DNA of 64,000 nt. It comes from Bryopsis sp. KO-2023. Lineage: Eukaryota > Chlorophyta > Ulvophyceae > Bryopsidales > Bryopsidaceae. This document shows, piece by piece, positions 12,332 through 23,315 of the stretch. The stretch covers positions 2,914,001 to 2,978,000 of the forward strand of contig BSYQ01000013.1 of NCBI GenBank assembly GCA_030272585.1. Direction: 5' to 3'. The notes under the pieces were generated by a model that worked only from the letters and a program-made list of their open reading frames with translations, did no database searches and was not told the origin of the DNA. The translations under genes and the position numbers were made by a program. Position 1 is the stretch's first letter. Each line of letters begins with the position of its first letter.

Positions 12332-14446
12332 ATGATGGTGCAGGGGACACCCACTCGGAAAGTGCACTCTCGGAATTTTCAGTTCAACCGGATTCGGGGA
12401 GCTCTCAAGGCGTGGCGCGAGATAGGAGCCAATCCGACGGTACTATCGTGGCTCAATCAGGGAGTGGTTCCCAATTGGATTTCGTCCGAGCCGCCGAAGT
12501 TCCATCATGGCAACTCGCGTATTCCAGTAGCCTTGAAAGGCGCTTGGAACGAGTTGAAGGAGCGGTATTTACGGTGCGGGGCGATGAGGGAAGCGCGTTG
12601 CAAGGATTACGTGTCCCGCGCTTTCTTGGTCGAAAAGAAGGTAGACGACGTCGTGGTCGGCCACAGGTTGTGCGTCGATCTTCGGTTTGTGAACTCCTTT
12701 TGCCGCAAATTATCGGTAAAATACGAGACCCTCCGTTCTTTTCTCCCTCGTCTGCAACCGCAGGATTGGATCGTGGCCTGGGATTTGGAGGACGCTTACT
12801 TCAACATCAGGTTTCGGGAGTCGGAGGTCCGCTTCTTTTGTGCGACCATCGAGGGCGTGACTTACGAGTTCCCAGCTCTGATGTTCGGGTTCGTGAATGC
12901 CCCAGCGATTTTCACGAAGGTGATGAGGGCAGTGGTTTCCTTTCTCAGAGCGCCAAGGATGTCGAGGTGGAGATGTCCGACCTCCCCAGGATTGAGGAGG
13001 TATTGGATGAGCAACCCAGCGCCAACGATATCTCCCTATTTGGACGACTTTGCGGGAGCAATGAGCAGCGAGCGGGCAGCGAACGAGTTGGGGGAGTTGA
13101 TTCGAGGCCTACTGATGGATTTACAGTTGCGCTGGAAGGAGAAAAAGTGCCAATGGAAGGCGGTGCAACAATTTCGGCATTTGGGCATGCTAATCGATAC
13201 GGCGCAGGGCCTGGTGATTGCGCCGCCGGAGAAGGTTGCTCGGATCCACAGGGAGGCGCGATTACTAAAGGAAATGAGGAAGGTTCCCAAGCGCAGGTTG
13301 GCGAGGTTTGCGGGTTGGTGTCAGAGCCTGGGCCTGGCTATTCCGTTGGCGAGATACCATCTCAGGAGTCTATTCTGGGATATGACCCTGGGGGCTACTT
13401 GGGCGTCGTTGATCGAGCTATCGTCGGAGACGAAGGAGGATCTGGCGGTGTGGAGTGTGATGAACGAGCGTCACACATCGTCGGTTTATTGGAAGGTCCC
13501 AGCGACGATCAGTCTCTTTACAGATGCGTCGATGAGTGGTTGGGGGTCCCACCTGGTGGATCCATTGGCAAAGGAAAGCGTTCCTGTCCTGGCCAGGGGC
13601 ATTTGGTCAAGCGACGAGAAAAGCGAGCATATAAATATGCTCGAGTTGAGGGCTGTGGAGGCAGCGATTCGCGCATTCCATGGGACCTTGGAGAACCGGA
13701 CTGTGCGCTTGGTAACCGATTCTCAGGTGGTGTTATCGATCTTGTTGAAGATGACGACGAGGAGCCCGAGGTTGATGGGTCCATTACGGTTGTTGTACCG
13801 CATTCTGGAGTCGCGAAAGATTGCGTTGCAGCCAGAGTGGATCCCCTCGAAGGAGAATGTGTGGGCGGACAAACTGTCGAGAGCGAATCTTTCGGAGGAG
13901 GATTATTTGGTAAATCGGAAGTGGTTGGATCAGTTCAGCCGATGGTGGGGACCGTTCGATCTCGACAGGTTTGCGTCTCAATGGAGCAGAGTGGTGTTCC
14001 GTTACAATGCGGAATGGGGCGATCCGATGGCGGAGAGCGAGGCGTTCAGTGCCGTGGATTGGAGTCAGGGACATGCGTGGTGCCATCCACCGATTCGTCT
14101 GCTTTCGCAGTTGGGGGACCTGCTGCGCTCCTTACCTCAAGCAACTGCCACCGTTTTGATGCCCCTGTGGCCGTCGGCACCTTGGTTTCGTCCGATGTTC
14201 GAGTGCTTTCAGGAGTATGTGGTGGTTCCAGCGTGGGCGAATCCGCTGTTGCCTCCATTGGGCAGAGAGGGCGAACCATTTCCCCAGGGCCGTTGGAATG
14301 TCATGGTGGGCGTGATTCGCAAGACGAAGTCTGGCTTCAGGAGCTATGGGGTGAATTGGAGGGATGCGTCGATTGGACCGACGAGACGCTACCTCAATTT
14401 GGTGAATTGTCGAACGTCGAACGAAGAGAGCTGTTTGGCGACTTAG
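12332..14446 (+). CDS. reverse transcriptase-RNase H ORF2 of the first YR retrotransposon
   Basis: 704 residues. The reverse transcriptase part shows RLCVDLRFVN (motif 2), VAWDLEDAYFNI (catalytic Asp in motif A), LMFGFVNAPAIF (motif B), SPYLDDF (YxDD-type catalytic motif) and FRHLGMLID. RNase H follows, with catalytic acidic residues in LFTDASMSGWG, INMLELRAVE, VTDSQVV and WADKLSR. The C-terminal extension (DRFAS..., WCHPPIRLL) is typical of DIRS-order proteins. It copies element RNA into DNA and degrades the RNA strand. A second long frame stays open over most of this ORF and leads into the recombinase. Confidence 0.93.
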   Translation: MMVQGTPTRKVHSRNFQFNRIRGALKAWREIGANPTVLSWLNQGVVPNWISSEPPKFHHGNSRIPVALKGAWNELKERYLRCGAMREARCKDYVSRAFLVEKKVDDVVVGHRLCVDLRFVNSFCRKLSVKYETLRSFLPRLQPQDWIVAWDLEDAYFNIRFRESEVRFFCATIEGVTYEFPALMFGFVNAPAIFTKVMRAVVSFLRAPRMSRWRCPTSPGLRRYWMSNPAPTISPYLDDFAGAMSSERAANELGELIRGLLMDLQLRWKEKKCQWKAVQQFRHLGMLIDTAQGLVIAPPEKVARIHREARLLKEMRKVPKRRLARFAGWCQSLGLAIPLARYHLRSLFWDMTLGATWASLIELSSETKEDLAVWSVMNERHTSSVYWKVPATISLFTDASMSGWGSHLVDPLAKESVPVLARGIWSSDEKSEHINMLELRAVEAAIRAFHGTLENRTVRLVTDSQVVLSILLKMTTRSPRLMGPLRLLYRILESRKIALQPEWIPSKENVWADKLSRANLSEEDYLVNRKWLDQFSRWWGPFDLDRFASQWSRVVFRYNAEWGDPMAESEAFSAVDWSQGHAWCHPPIRLLSQLGDLLRSLPQATATVLMPLWPSAPWFRPMFECFQEYVVVPAWANPLLPPLGREGEPFPQGRWNVMVGVIRKTKSGFRSYGVNWRDASIGPTRRYLNLVNCRTSNEESCLAT

Positions 14447-15405
14447 CATTATCGAATAGCCCAGGAGGTCGGAGATCTATTTGGATGCGTTTTCGTAAAT
14501 GGCTCGGTTTCGCTAGGTCGAGGGGTTGGTGCTGTGTGCCGGCTCGCTCTGTTCGCATTTACGCCTATATCCTTTTTCTTCGAAATGAAGGGAGAGTGGC
14601 GCCGAGGTCCATGAGCAACTACCTTTCTGCAATTAGTACGGTTCACCGTTGGCTCGGATCCGCATTCTCTGCACATGACTCCTTGACGGCTCGGCTCAAG
14701 CAAGCTTGGCTTATTAAGGTCCCTTCGGAAGCTAAGGAACCACAGCCCAGGGACTTTCCCATGGACTGGTTGTGGTCGTGGGCCAAGAAGGGTTTGGTTG
14801 GGAGCGATGCAGAAAGCATTCGTCCCTATTTGATTTGTATTTTGGATGTGATATTCTTTTCGCGCGCTGATTCAAGTTTTGATACTCGGGTCGGCGACTA
14901 TCAGTGGGATTCTTCGTCAGTAACTTTTACAGAACGGCGTTTCAAGGCGAAGGGACAGACCTCGGCCACTTTGAGGGTTCGGAGATTCGACTGTCGTGGT
15001 TTTGTCGAACTGGTCGCAGTGTTGGATCGCTATGAAGGATTTCGAGTGCGTGACTGGGACGGCCATGACGACAAATCGGAGCAGTTTTGGTTTTTACCTG
15101 GTGATCCGAGTGTTCCAACAGCGGGCAGCGTAGCGCGTTGGTTTGCACGGGTGATGAAGGATCATGGTTCTGACCATACTCATCACTCAGTTCGTCGCAC
15201 TGGGGTTTCCAGCGCCTTCAATTTACTTGTGCCGTTACCGAAGCTCTGTGATTGGGGAGGTTGGTCGCCTTCTTCTCAGGCAATCTTTCAGTATATCAAT
15301 CGGCAGCGCCAGCCTTCCCCCTGGGATTTTCGTGTTTTTGGATGGATGGTGCTTCCTGCGGAACAGCTTCGGCGTGAGTTGGGGGCGGTGTTTTCGCCAG
15401 TTTAA
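14320..15405 (+). CDS. tyrosine recombinase ORF3 of the first YR retrotransposon
   Basis: The recombinase is in the frame that stays open from 12166 to the TAA ending at 15405, and its domain occupies roughly the last 350 codons. The N-terminal core-binding region is around RSIWMRFRKWLGFARSRG. The catalytic part shows the first Arg in FFSRADS, the HxxR box as HHSVRR, a Trp (WGGW) in the position that is often His/Trp, and the Tyr nucleophile in QYINRQ. Such enzymes insert circular cDNA by site-specific recombination. The first in-frame ATG near the domain start is at 14485, but the conserved region begins a little upstream, so the start, and possible expression by overlap with ORF2, is unresolved. 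Confidence 0.88.
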   Translation, partial: QDEVWLQELWGELEGCVDWTDETLPQFGELSNVERRELFGDLALSNSPGGRRSIWMRFRKWLGFARSRGWCCVPARSVRIYAYILFLRNEGRVAPRSMSNYLSAISTVHRWLGSAFSAHDSLTARLKQAWLIKVPSEAKEPQPRDFPMDWLWSWAKKGLVGSDAESIRPYLICILDVIFFSRADSSFDTRVGDYQWDSSSVTFTERRFKAKGQTSATLRVRRFDCRGFVELVAVLDRYEGFRVRDWDGHDDKSEQFWFLPGDPSVPTAGSVARWFARVMKDHGSDHTHHSVRRTGVSSAFNLLVPLPKLCDWGGWSPSSQAIFQYINRQRQPSPWDFRVFGWMVLPAEQLRRELGAVFSPV

Positions 15406-15440
15406 CGAACGAACGTTCTATTTTTAGGTGCTTTGTTTTT

Positions 15441-15535
15441 TTGGCACTATTTGTTTGAAGGGTTAAACGAGGGTTACATTTCTGTAAAGGTTTTTCGATC
15501 TCTGGGTGTGGAAGAAAACGTAGCAGTCGAAGGAA
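15441..15535 (+). repeat. split direct repeat B1 (internal)
   Basis: A 95-bp segment starting TTGGCACTATTTGTTTGAAG, repeated at 15839-15933. It abuts A2, forming the internal B1-A2 junction expected of a circular intermediate. Confidence 0.9.
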
Positions 15536-15701
15536 ATTTACGGTTCCGCAGGAAGCGCGGTTCCTTTTGCGGAGTTTTAGGGTGGGACGATTGAAAGGAC
15601 TGATTGCTGAGGTGGTCTGTAGGGGTATCTTTTGGAGTTTTGGATCTCAGTAGTTTGGGTTCTTAAGCTCACTCAGTTGGTCTTTCTTTACTCGGTTTTT
15701 C
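15533..15701 (+). repeat. split direct repeat A2 (internal)
   Basis: Copy of A1 (11186-11354), 169 bp, ending CTTTACTCGGTTTTTC. It overlaps the last 3 bases of B1. About 137 bp of unique sequence separates it from B2. Confidence 0.9.
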
Positions 15702-15838
15702 ACCCATCCCGGAACTGTGTTCTTCCCTCCCTTTTTGGAGATTATTTTTTGGTGGGATTTGGGAGTTTTTTTATATAGAGCTAATAGGGATATTTTGATT
15801 TACTTTTGTGGTGCTTGGGATGCACAATTTGGCAGAAA

Positions 15839-15933
15839 TTGGCACTATTTGTTTGAAGGGTTAAACGAGGGTTACATTTCTGTAAAGGTTTTTCGATCTC
15901 TGGGTGTGGAAGAAAACGTAGCAGTCGAAGGAA
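15839..15933 (+). repeat. split direct repeat B2 (right end)
   Basis: Copy of B1. Its last shared bases GAAGGAA end at 15933, which I take as the right boundary of the retrotransposon. Confidence 0.88.
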
Positions 15934-18540
15934 GCATCATCGAAACAGTTCACTCGTTTGCACATCAAACCAGCTCTTCCCTTTCATACAATGCAGCATT
16001 CCGATCCATTCATTTCATTCATGTAGAGAGCAAGGAAACGGAAAAGCAGAAACATGATTAGTAATCCTTGACGACTCCAGAAACTGGCGAAGGTACAAAA
16101 GCACTTGCTTGGCGCGCGCGAGGTCACCTGCGAACAAACACACTGTCTTGCGGCGGAGAGCAAACCACTGCCACTGCAATCAGACAGTTCCTCGACAAGC
16201 ACACCGACACAAATTGTGTCACACAATGCTGAAGCTGTGCACCGTTGCGAGTGCCGTCATCGCGCTGGGGGTTTGCCTCCAGCAACTGGACCAAGGCCGG
16301 CGTCGACGAAGGAGAGAAAGAGAGGCCGAGGCTCAGGAATGTGCCGAGCGCGACTCTAGAGTCGGTTCAGAAGAGGCAGGGAGCGAGGAAAACGACCGTC
16401 CCGGCGAGGACAAGGAAATTCAAGAGCTTCCTGCGCCAAACACCCCCACCACCAGCACCATCCTCGCCCACCGTTCCGCACCCCACTTTTTTCTCAATCA
16501 CTTCCGGATACCTGTGGAGGTGAGGCGCGCAAAACAGGAAGCTTTCGTTCGTACCTAACGACCCAACACTGTCTCGCCGACGACTCATGCATTGAAATTC
16601 GTCTGTTTGTTTTTTAGACGTTCCTTTATCTCGTCCCGGGCAGATGGTCGTGGCTGGCGACGAGCGGTGAGGTGAGAGTCGTCACGTGTCCAGACACGGG
16701 AACCCACTTCTACGAGAAGAAGGTGTTCTACGACGAGCGATTTCCGACGATGGTGGCGAGGTTGAAGCTCGAGCTCTTCGTGTCCCTTGTGGTGTCGGTG
16801 TCCTCCCCATTCCTGCTTCCTTGCTGTGCCTTTCGGGACTTCTCATACGTGTACCTGATCTCGGTAAGTTTCTAAGCATTTTTTTTCGCTTGCAGCCACC
16901 ATCGCTTGGGTTGTCTTTTCTCAGAGATTTACCATATCGTTTCGTCCACAGGAGTTCTGCCCAGGTGGTCCTTTGGACACCTACTTCCCAGAAGCCCAGA
17001 ACACAACCATCGAGACCTGCAGGTAGGGAGTCAAACATCTCAACAGTAGAGTAGATGTTCTTATTCAGCTGAAAAAAGAGTTTGACTGGCCCAAACTCTT
17101 TTTTTTTTGGGGGGGGGGGGAACCAGAAAATCTGATTCAATTTTGTTCTTGTATTTGCATGTGTCATGGGGCAGATGAGTTGAACAGTCCTCTTGTTTGT
17201 TGTCTTTCCACAGATTCTTTGCAGCCGAGTTGTTGCTGGCCTTGTGCACCCTGCACGAGCGCCATCTGGCCCTCCGAAACTTGAGTTTTGGCAGCACTCT
17301 TGTTTCAGAGGGAGGACATGTCCTGATCTGGGACTTTTCGCGCATTGTGGATACCCGCACCTGGGAGGGGCCCAACTCTAGCCACCCTGGCTACCTTGCT
17401 CACCCCAATGCCTCCTTGTTCTTGGTAAGTCCGATTGCTTTTTCTGAACATTTTTTTTTTTTAGAAGAGTGCTGGTGGTTGGCATTGATAACCATCCTTC
17501 ATTTACAAGAGAAGAGTTTGAATCGATAATGGTATATGGAGTTCAACAGCTAGAGCTCCCACCAGTTGCTGTCGGCCCCAAACCAAATGTAGCTGCATTC
17601 TCAGCTCTTGCAACCTCAATTCCAACTGCACATCGGAGTACCAGAAAGTTCTGTGAATGGATCTAATATGCTGACAATGTCCCCAGGCCCCCGAAGTGGC
17701 ACACAACCATGCTGCTGCAGGTCTGGCTGGGGATGTCTGGAGCTACGGGGTTGTGGTCTACAGGATGTTGGTGGGCCAGTTCCCCTTCCCAAACCTTGGG
17801 GAGGACACCAGGTGTTTCGACCCTTGGTTTGTGGATTCCGTGTGGAGGGTGTCGGGTGTGCTTGATACCAGCCCTCACTATGGGAGATTCACTATTAACC
17901 ATGTAATTTGATTTTCACGCCAACCGGATCGAAACGTGAAACACGTCGAAAAATGCCGGAACACACACAAAGACGTGCGGAAACACCTAGGTTCGACCCC
18001 TAGGCGTCTTCCGCCAAGATACAACTGCTTTCGACGCGTTTCGCAAGTGACGGCCTTTTGGCCTGATCAGCCGACAACGCAGACATCCACATCAACAACG
18101 TAGTTTTGAAAGAAACACAAAATACATCACATATATCTTGAAAAAGTATTCGGGGGTCGCCACCGTCGACTAATACGTCGTTAAAAAGCAGTTTCAGGTG
18201 TCAGAAAGGGCGCCCTGGAAACAACGTTGTTAAACTACAACGTGCAGTTGGTCATATACACGGTTGCTTTTCCAGACGTCAACTTCGGGTTCATCTGGAA
18301 ATATCGTTGCAGCTGTGTTGTGGTTGGACTGTTCTTGTACATGGTTGTCATTCTGGATATCATGTGTGGGAATTGTCGTTTCGATCACAGCATGGTTCAG
18401 GCAGATTTATGCATGGTTGTTTTTCTGGATATTAAAACAAATGTGGAGTACCCATTGTGTTTGCAACGCTCGTCCAACCATTACATGGTTGGCAGTGCCA
18501 TTCCTCAAATACACAACGTGGACCAAGACCTTTACAACGT

Positions 18541-21500
18541 TCACATTCCATTGTACATGCAATAGCGTGAATTCCCCCTTTCATCCACCATCCTCATCAT
18601 TTTTGTCGGAACCGTCTCCAACAAAACCGGGTAATTTTTTTCACCAACGCCCACGATCTTAAACACGTTGTTCAAGTCCACCGGACCTTGCCTAGGCTCG
18701 TTCCTAACCTTGGGGAACGTTGCAACGCTGTAGGCAAGCTTGTGGAGGTCCAACATGAGCACCACCTGGGTTGGAGCGGCACCGTGCTCAAAATCGTCAA
18801 TGATAAAGATGTCCAACACATGGCCGAGGTACATTTGGTATGGTCCACCATCGGATTGAAACGCAACGTAGACCATGGTATTGTGTGCGGCCTTTGGACC
18901 TCCTCTCCATCTCTTCGAAAAAAACGTTTCAGTGCATCCCCACATTTGCCTCTCCACCTTGTTCGTTCTGTAGATGCCGGCATATCTTGGGTTCCTCCCC
19001 TCCCATCCCGGCAAAGAGAATCCAAAATTCCTAAAAGGCAATCCACACCGCTTTTACCACAGTCCACAACGCGTAACACACGCAACACAACGCTCACAAA
19101 CAGACGCTCAATGCGTTCAGCCATTTTAACAGTGCCATACATAAGATGTGCATGGTTGTTTGCGTCACACGACCTCACCTTGTGGCAGTCTCCAACGCCT
19201 CCATGAAGGCACGGACATCGTTCTCTTCAGCATGGTTGGCCTTGAACGTCGCCTTACCTCCATCCCACGTGAGGATCATCTTGTTAGGCGACGTTTTGGG
19301 CTCGAACAACGCACGTAGATCATCAACCGTGCTCGGGGGGAGGGTGTTGAAATGAGCGGCAAGTGTCCTACACACAACAACATTGTCAGCATCCTTCGCC
19401 ACCATGCAGAACAAAACAAAACAACACAACCATGCAAGCAAAGACATACACCATGTGAAAGACCCTTTATTCATTGTCACAGCCACACACAAATTCAACT
19501 TACAATTGGCAGAGCACATCGTTGGCATACATGGCACTTGGAGCCCTCTTTACCCTCCCCGCCATAGTTCGTTTCTGTCGCCCAAGAGCCCGTTCGATCC
19601 AAAACTCCGAGACCCCCGCCGCCGGACCTCTCAGAGCTTCTTGGCGAAAGCCCGCACACACAAGTTTATGCATGTTAAACTTGCAAATGGTCTTCCCAAA
19701 CAATTCCTCGGCACGCCTAAAACACAAAAGAAAAAACACAACATCCGTGTCCCTCAACTCCAATTTTTTTGCAGCGATGTAAAAAACCTCAGTAACACTG
19801 TGCCTACCACTCAACACGTTGTAACCCAGATCAATGTTTACCTGCAGTAGCGCATGGTTCTTGACTGAATCTTCCTCGCCGTCGTCTCGAAGTCCTTGTC
19901 GTGGATGTGGGCTTGCACACACACATAGTGTGTGGCCACAGCAACCAGGTCGGTCCAGGCACGGAGCTCTTCTCTCGTCAAGCAGGCCTCCATCACGAAA
20001 CCTTCGTAGGACCTACATTGACAAGGTTAATGCAACACTCAACAACGCTGGGAAAGGCAATAACATGGCACAAAAAAAACGATGGAAATAAGGCTGGTGA
20101 CAACGACATAACAATCATTCACAACGAAAGAAAGGCGGACAACAAGGAACAAGAACTCACCGGATAAAAACCATGATGTCATGCATGTTCGAGTACACAC
20201 GCTCCGCCGTCAAGTCAACGATGCAAGCACCGAAGTCCGTTGGTACCTTCAGACCTTGCAAGCGTTGTTTGTAGGCGGCGGCGTGGTGTCTTCTTTCCCG
20301 TGAGGTCACGCGTTGTTTGATCTACAAACACACCGCCACTGGACGTAAACACATGGCATTGCAGCACTACAACAAGGTTGTTGAGGGACACACTCGCACG
20401 AGTGTTTTCAGCATATTCGCGTTGCTAAATCCTTACCTCGCTCAGGAAATCCTTGACCAAGCCCATCAAAATCAGGTGTGCAACACCCATGACCTTGAGC
20501 TCGGGCGTATAATAAGTAAGGTCAGCAAGGGCGGTGGAGCCGTGAGTATGTGCTTGTGTTGGGGTCAACAAGCCTTGATCCACCAGCTCAGCTGCCCTCA
20601 TGTGCTCCTCCCTTGTTTTCACCATGTCTATCATGTCCGGTTGCCATTGTCGCTTCAACTAAAACAAAAAACAGGTCGCAACGTTAATAGGCACAAACAC
20701 AGCGTTTGTGTGCTTCTGCACAAGGCAAGCACGGCCAAGCACAACGCATGAATGTAAATCACAATTGTTCAAGCCCCCTCGCACACCGTGTATCACATAC
20801 TCCACACCGACCTTTCCACGCCTGCCGACCATTCTCATCAATTCCACATCGCCGTCGTCTAGTGGGACGGGGGAAGTGTAGCCCAAGTAACGTTGTGTTT
20901 TGGTCGATGTGCCTTGCACACTTTGGGTGGGACCAAAACAATCCGGGCAAGCGTTTCGAGCGGTCATGCCAAGGTCATTCATGACCTTGGCCATCCATGG
21001 AGAATCCCCCGCCACAGAGGAAATTATTGCCGAGTGTTCTACCCTCTCTCGGGCGGGGGATCCTCCGCGAAACGTCCACGAATCCGTGTGAAGGAAACCG
21101 TTTCCCGGCATTAGAGCCTTGAAGTCCCTCACTATCAGCCCAAGTATGGCTTGCAAGGTTTTGGGCTCCTTGGGGCCGGATATAATCAGCAATGGGTAGT
21201 GCAAGGAGGTTTTCATGGAATCCTCCTTGCACACATCATCTGCCATGCAAACAAGTCATAACACCGTGTCAAAGCGTTGAAAAGCATTGTGACACTTTGT
21301 AAAAGCATTGTGGAATGTCCAGAACACACTGTAAAAACACAATGTGGAACTGGAACAACGGGATTACAATGCACCTGCCCCAGTTTGCAGCGATGTAACA
21401 CCGTACCACAACGTAGAAAGAATGTCCCGAGTGAATAATTCCCACGCCTTCCCGTTGTGCAACCGAAATAGTCCCCTCCTAAGTGGTAGAGACCGGTCTT

Positions 21501-23124
21501 TCGAAGCGAGTCTCCAACGAGAGCCGCCAGCCGTTTGAACATCGGAGTCGTTCGAATTCCATCGTTTGCCCCTCTGTGCCGTGATTGGCAAAAGGAAAGG
21601 CTCCCGGTCATCACACGGAGGAGGCTCTTGACTCCAAAGTAGAAGATTTTCAAGCAAGGTTCCAGCGCGGTTGAAACCCCTTTTTGCACCGTGAATATAG
21701 GCTTTTTGCAATGCTCGCAAAGAAGGTCCAGCGATGGCCGCAGAAACCGACTGTTGGAAAAGAAAACGAACCATGCTTTGGTATCACTCGACCTTGTGTT
21801 ATGTTGTGTGAACGTTGTGATATATATCACAACGCAGAGCATATATGCGACAATGGTGGATACTGTTACAACAACGACAATACACACCCACCGGTCTTTC
21901 ACGTGATAAAACTTGCATCCTCTTTCGCAAGAGAAATATGTGACATCTTCAAGACATGGGACCCCCAACAGCCTCTTGATTCGAAGCAGTGATGTGGGAA
22001 GAACATGGTTGGAGGGCAGAATTGCACTGATCAGTTTCAAATTGGCCTCAAAGGCCTCCCTCGTTGTGCCGTGGTCGGCCTTTTGTTGTAGAAGGAGCAT
22101 AATCACATGAAGCAAGGTGAACAAGCATCCCGGGTACAACGGCGTTTTTAGTTCCTCGTTGTGGTGAACGTCTCCAAAGAAGTCGGGGCCATCATTCTGA
22201 ACGCTGCCAGAGTCAGTGTCCTCGTTGTGGACAGAGCTATCATCGTTGTTGATCGTGGTTTCAGAGCTATTTTCTTCTTCATCATCTTCCTCGACTTCGG
22301 TTTCTTCCTCCGTGTCCATCCCAGGGGATCCATCTGACTCGCTTCCATCAACGGCAGGGAGTCCCCCATCGCCTCGGAGGTCGCCATCGTTGTCATCCCC
22401 ACCATCGCCGTTGTGAATGTCAAGAACATCGTTGTAAACCTCTCCACCACCGTCATTGTGAATGTCCAGGCCATCGTTGTTCGCGTCCAGACCATCGTTG
22501 TTCTCGTCCCTGAAACCGCTGGCATCTTGGACATCATCGTTGGGGATGCTGCTCGCACCCACATCACCTCCATCGCGTGGTTGTTGAAGGGGTGGTGCCA
22601 AACGCCTTTCTTCGCGTGATGCCTCGTTCTCGTCTGTCAGCCATGTAAAACATGCTAAAAAGTGGTGCAAACCTAGGGTATATACGTTGTCACAGCTTAT
22701 AGTTGTAATATTCTATAACTGAAACCTCAACACAATTTGAATCCCTTGTATCTCATCACCAGAGCATCAGATGTCTTTCAAATTTTGATGGTGTGACAAA
22801 TGTGTTAAAACACATTACTTGTCAAAATTTCAAAGACATCCGATGCTCCAGTGATGAGATACAAGGGATTCAAATTGTGTTGAGGTTTCAGTTTTATTAT
22901 TAAGGTAACTTATAAGTTAATTAAAAAGGATTTTCTGGTTGCACACTTAAAAAAAACCCACCTTCCCATGCCTTCACCTCCACCAAAAGCTCCTCCAGCC
23001 TGGGGCACCTCCTCTTGTGTCCCACCCAATGATTCCTAGACCTAATAAGCTCCCTACAGCAAGGGCACCTATTTCCCCCCGTTTTTTTAAAGAGTGTTTT
23101 ATACCCACTACTATAATTCGGCAT
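18541..23124 (-). CDS. tnp2-type (CACTA/EnSpm) transposase, multi-exon
   Basis: The first exon (about 23124-22962) encodes a zinc-finger-like N-terminus (CPCCRELIRSRNHWVGHKRRC). A long exon (about 22640-21900) has an Asp/Asn-rich linker, then the LYPGC...LLHVIMLLLQQ segment and CERGCKFYHV, which matches the region before the catalytic core of tnp2 proteins. An exon near 21246-20800 has the core: PLLIISGPKEPKTLQAILG, then HSAIISSVAGDSPWMAKV and ACPDCFG (the NDFPAY...CP.C position). Near 19720-19530, FGKTICKFNMHKLV and GVSEFWIERALGR match the C-terminal His/ER region. The last exon ends near 18541. The role is cut-and-paste transposition. Exact introns are uncertain, and around 21,300-21,780 two frames look partly coding, so a frameshift or short intron may be present. 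Confidence 0.72.
22719..22891. repeat. 173-bp foldback (inverted-repeat) element in transposase intron 1
   Basis: Two arms of about 70 bp are reverse complements with few mismatches. The left arm starts CTGAAACCTCAACACAATTT and the right arm ends with its complement at 22891. The short loop contains a smaller AATGTGTT/AACACATT palindrome. It looks like a foldback MITE or a strong cruciform between the zinc-finger exon and the main transposase exons. Confidence 0.85.
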
Positions 23125-23315
23125 GGCGGCGGATTACACGGTTCCGTCGAAATCGCGAAAGGAAATTCGGCTGCTGCATGAGTGAAACCTGCGTTGTGGA
23201 TGTCATGACGTAACTGCAACGTGAACCTTGACGTCCACATCGGTGGACGTCACGGTGCGCGCGAACGTCAGTAAAAACCGGCCGGCCGCCACGAGCGCAC
23301 TTCACGTTTTCCAAT

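Larger units (their letters stand above)
11186..15933 (+). mobile_element. tyrosine-recombinase retrotransposon with split direct repeats (PAT/Ngaro-like)
   Basis: The order is A1 (11186-11354), Gag-like ORF, RT-RNase H ORF, tyrosine recombinase, B1 (15441-15535), A2 (15533-15701), then B2 (15839-15933). A1 and A2 look essentially identical over 169 bp, and B1 and B2 over 95 bp. This A1-ORFs-B1-A2-B2 plan is diagnostic of the PAT/Ngaro branch of DIRS-order elements, which integrate through a circular intermediate with a tyrosine recombinase instead of a DDE integrase and make no target-site duplication. All three ORFs are open and the repeats are near-identical, which suggests a young, possibly active copy. 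The right end is about 290 bp before the first pseudokinase start codon. Confidence 0.9.

Noticed and set aside
21300-21780. Alternative reading frame (KAWELFTRD) as a separate gene
   Set aside because: It lies within the transposase and resembles part of the tnp2 core in another frame; a frameshift or short intron in the transposase is a simpler explanation.
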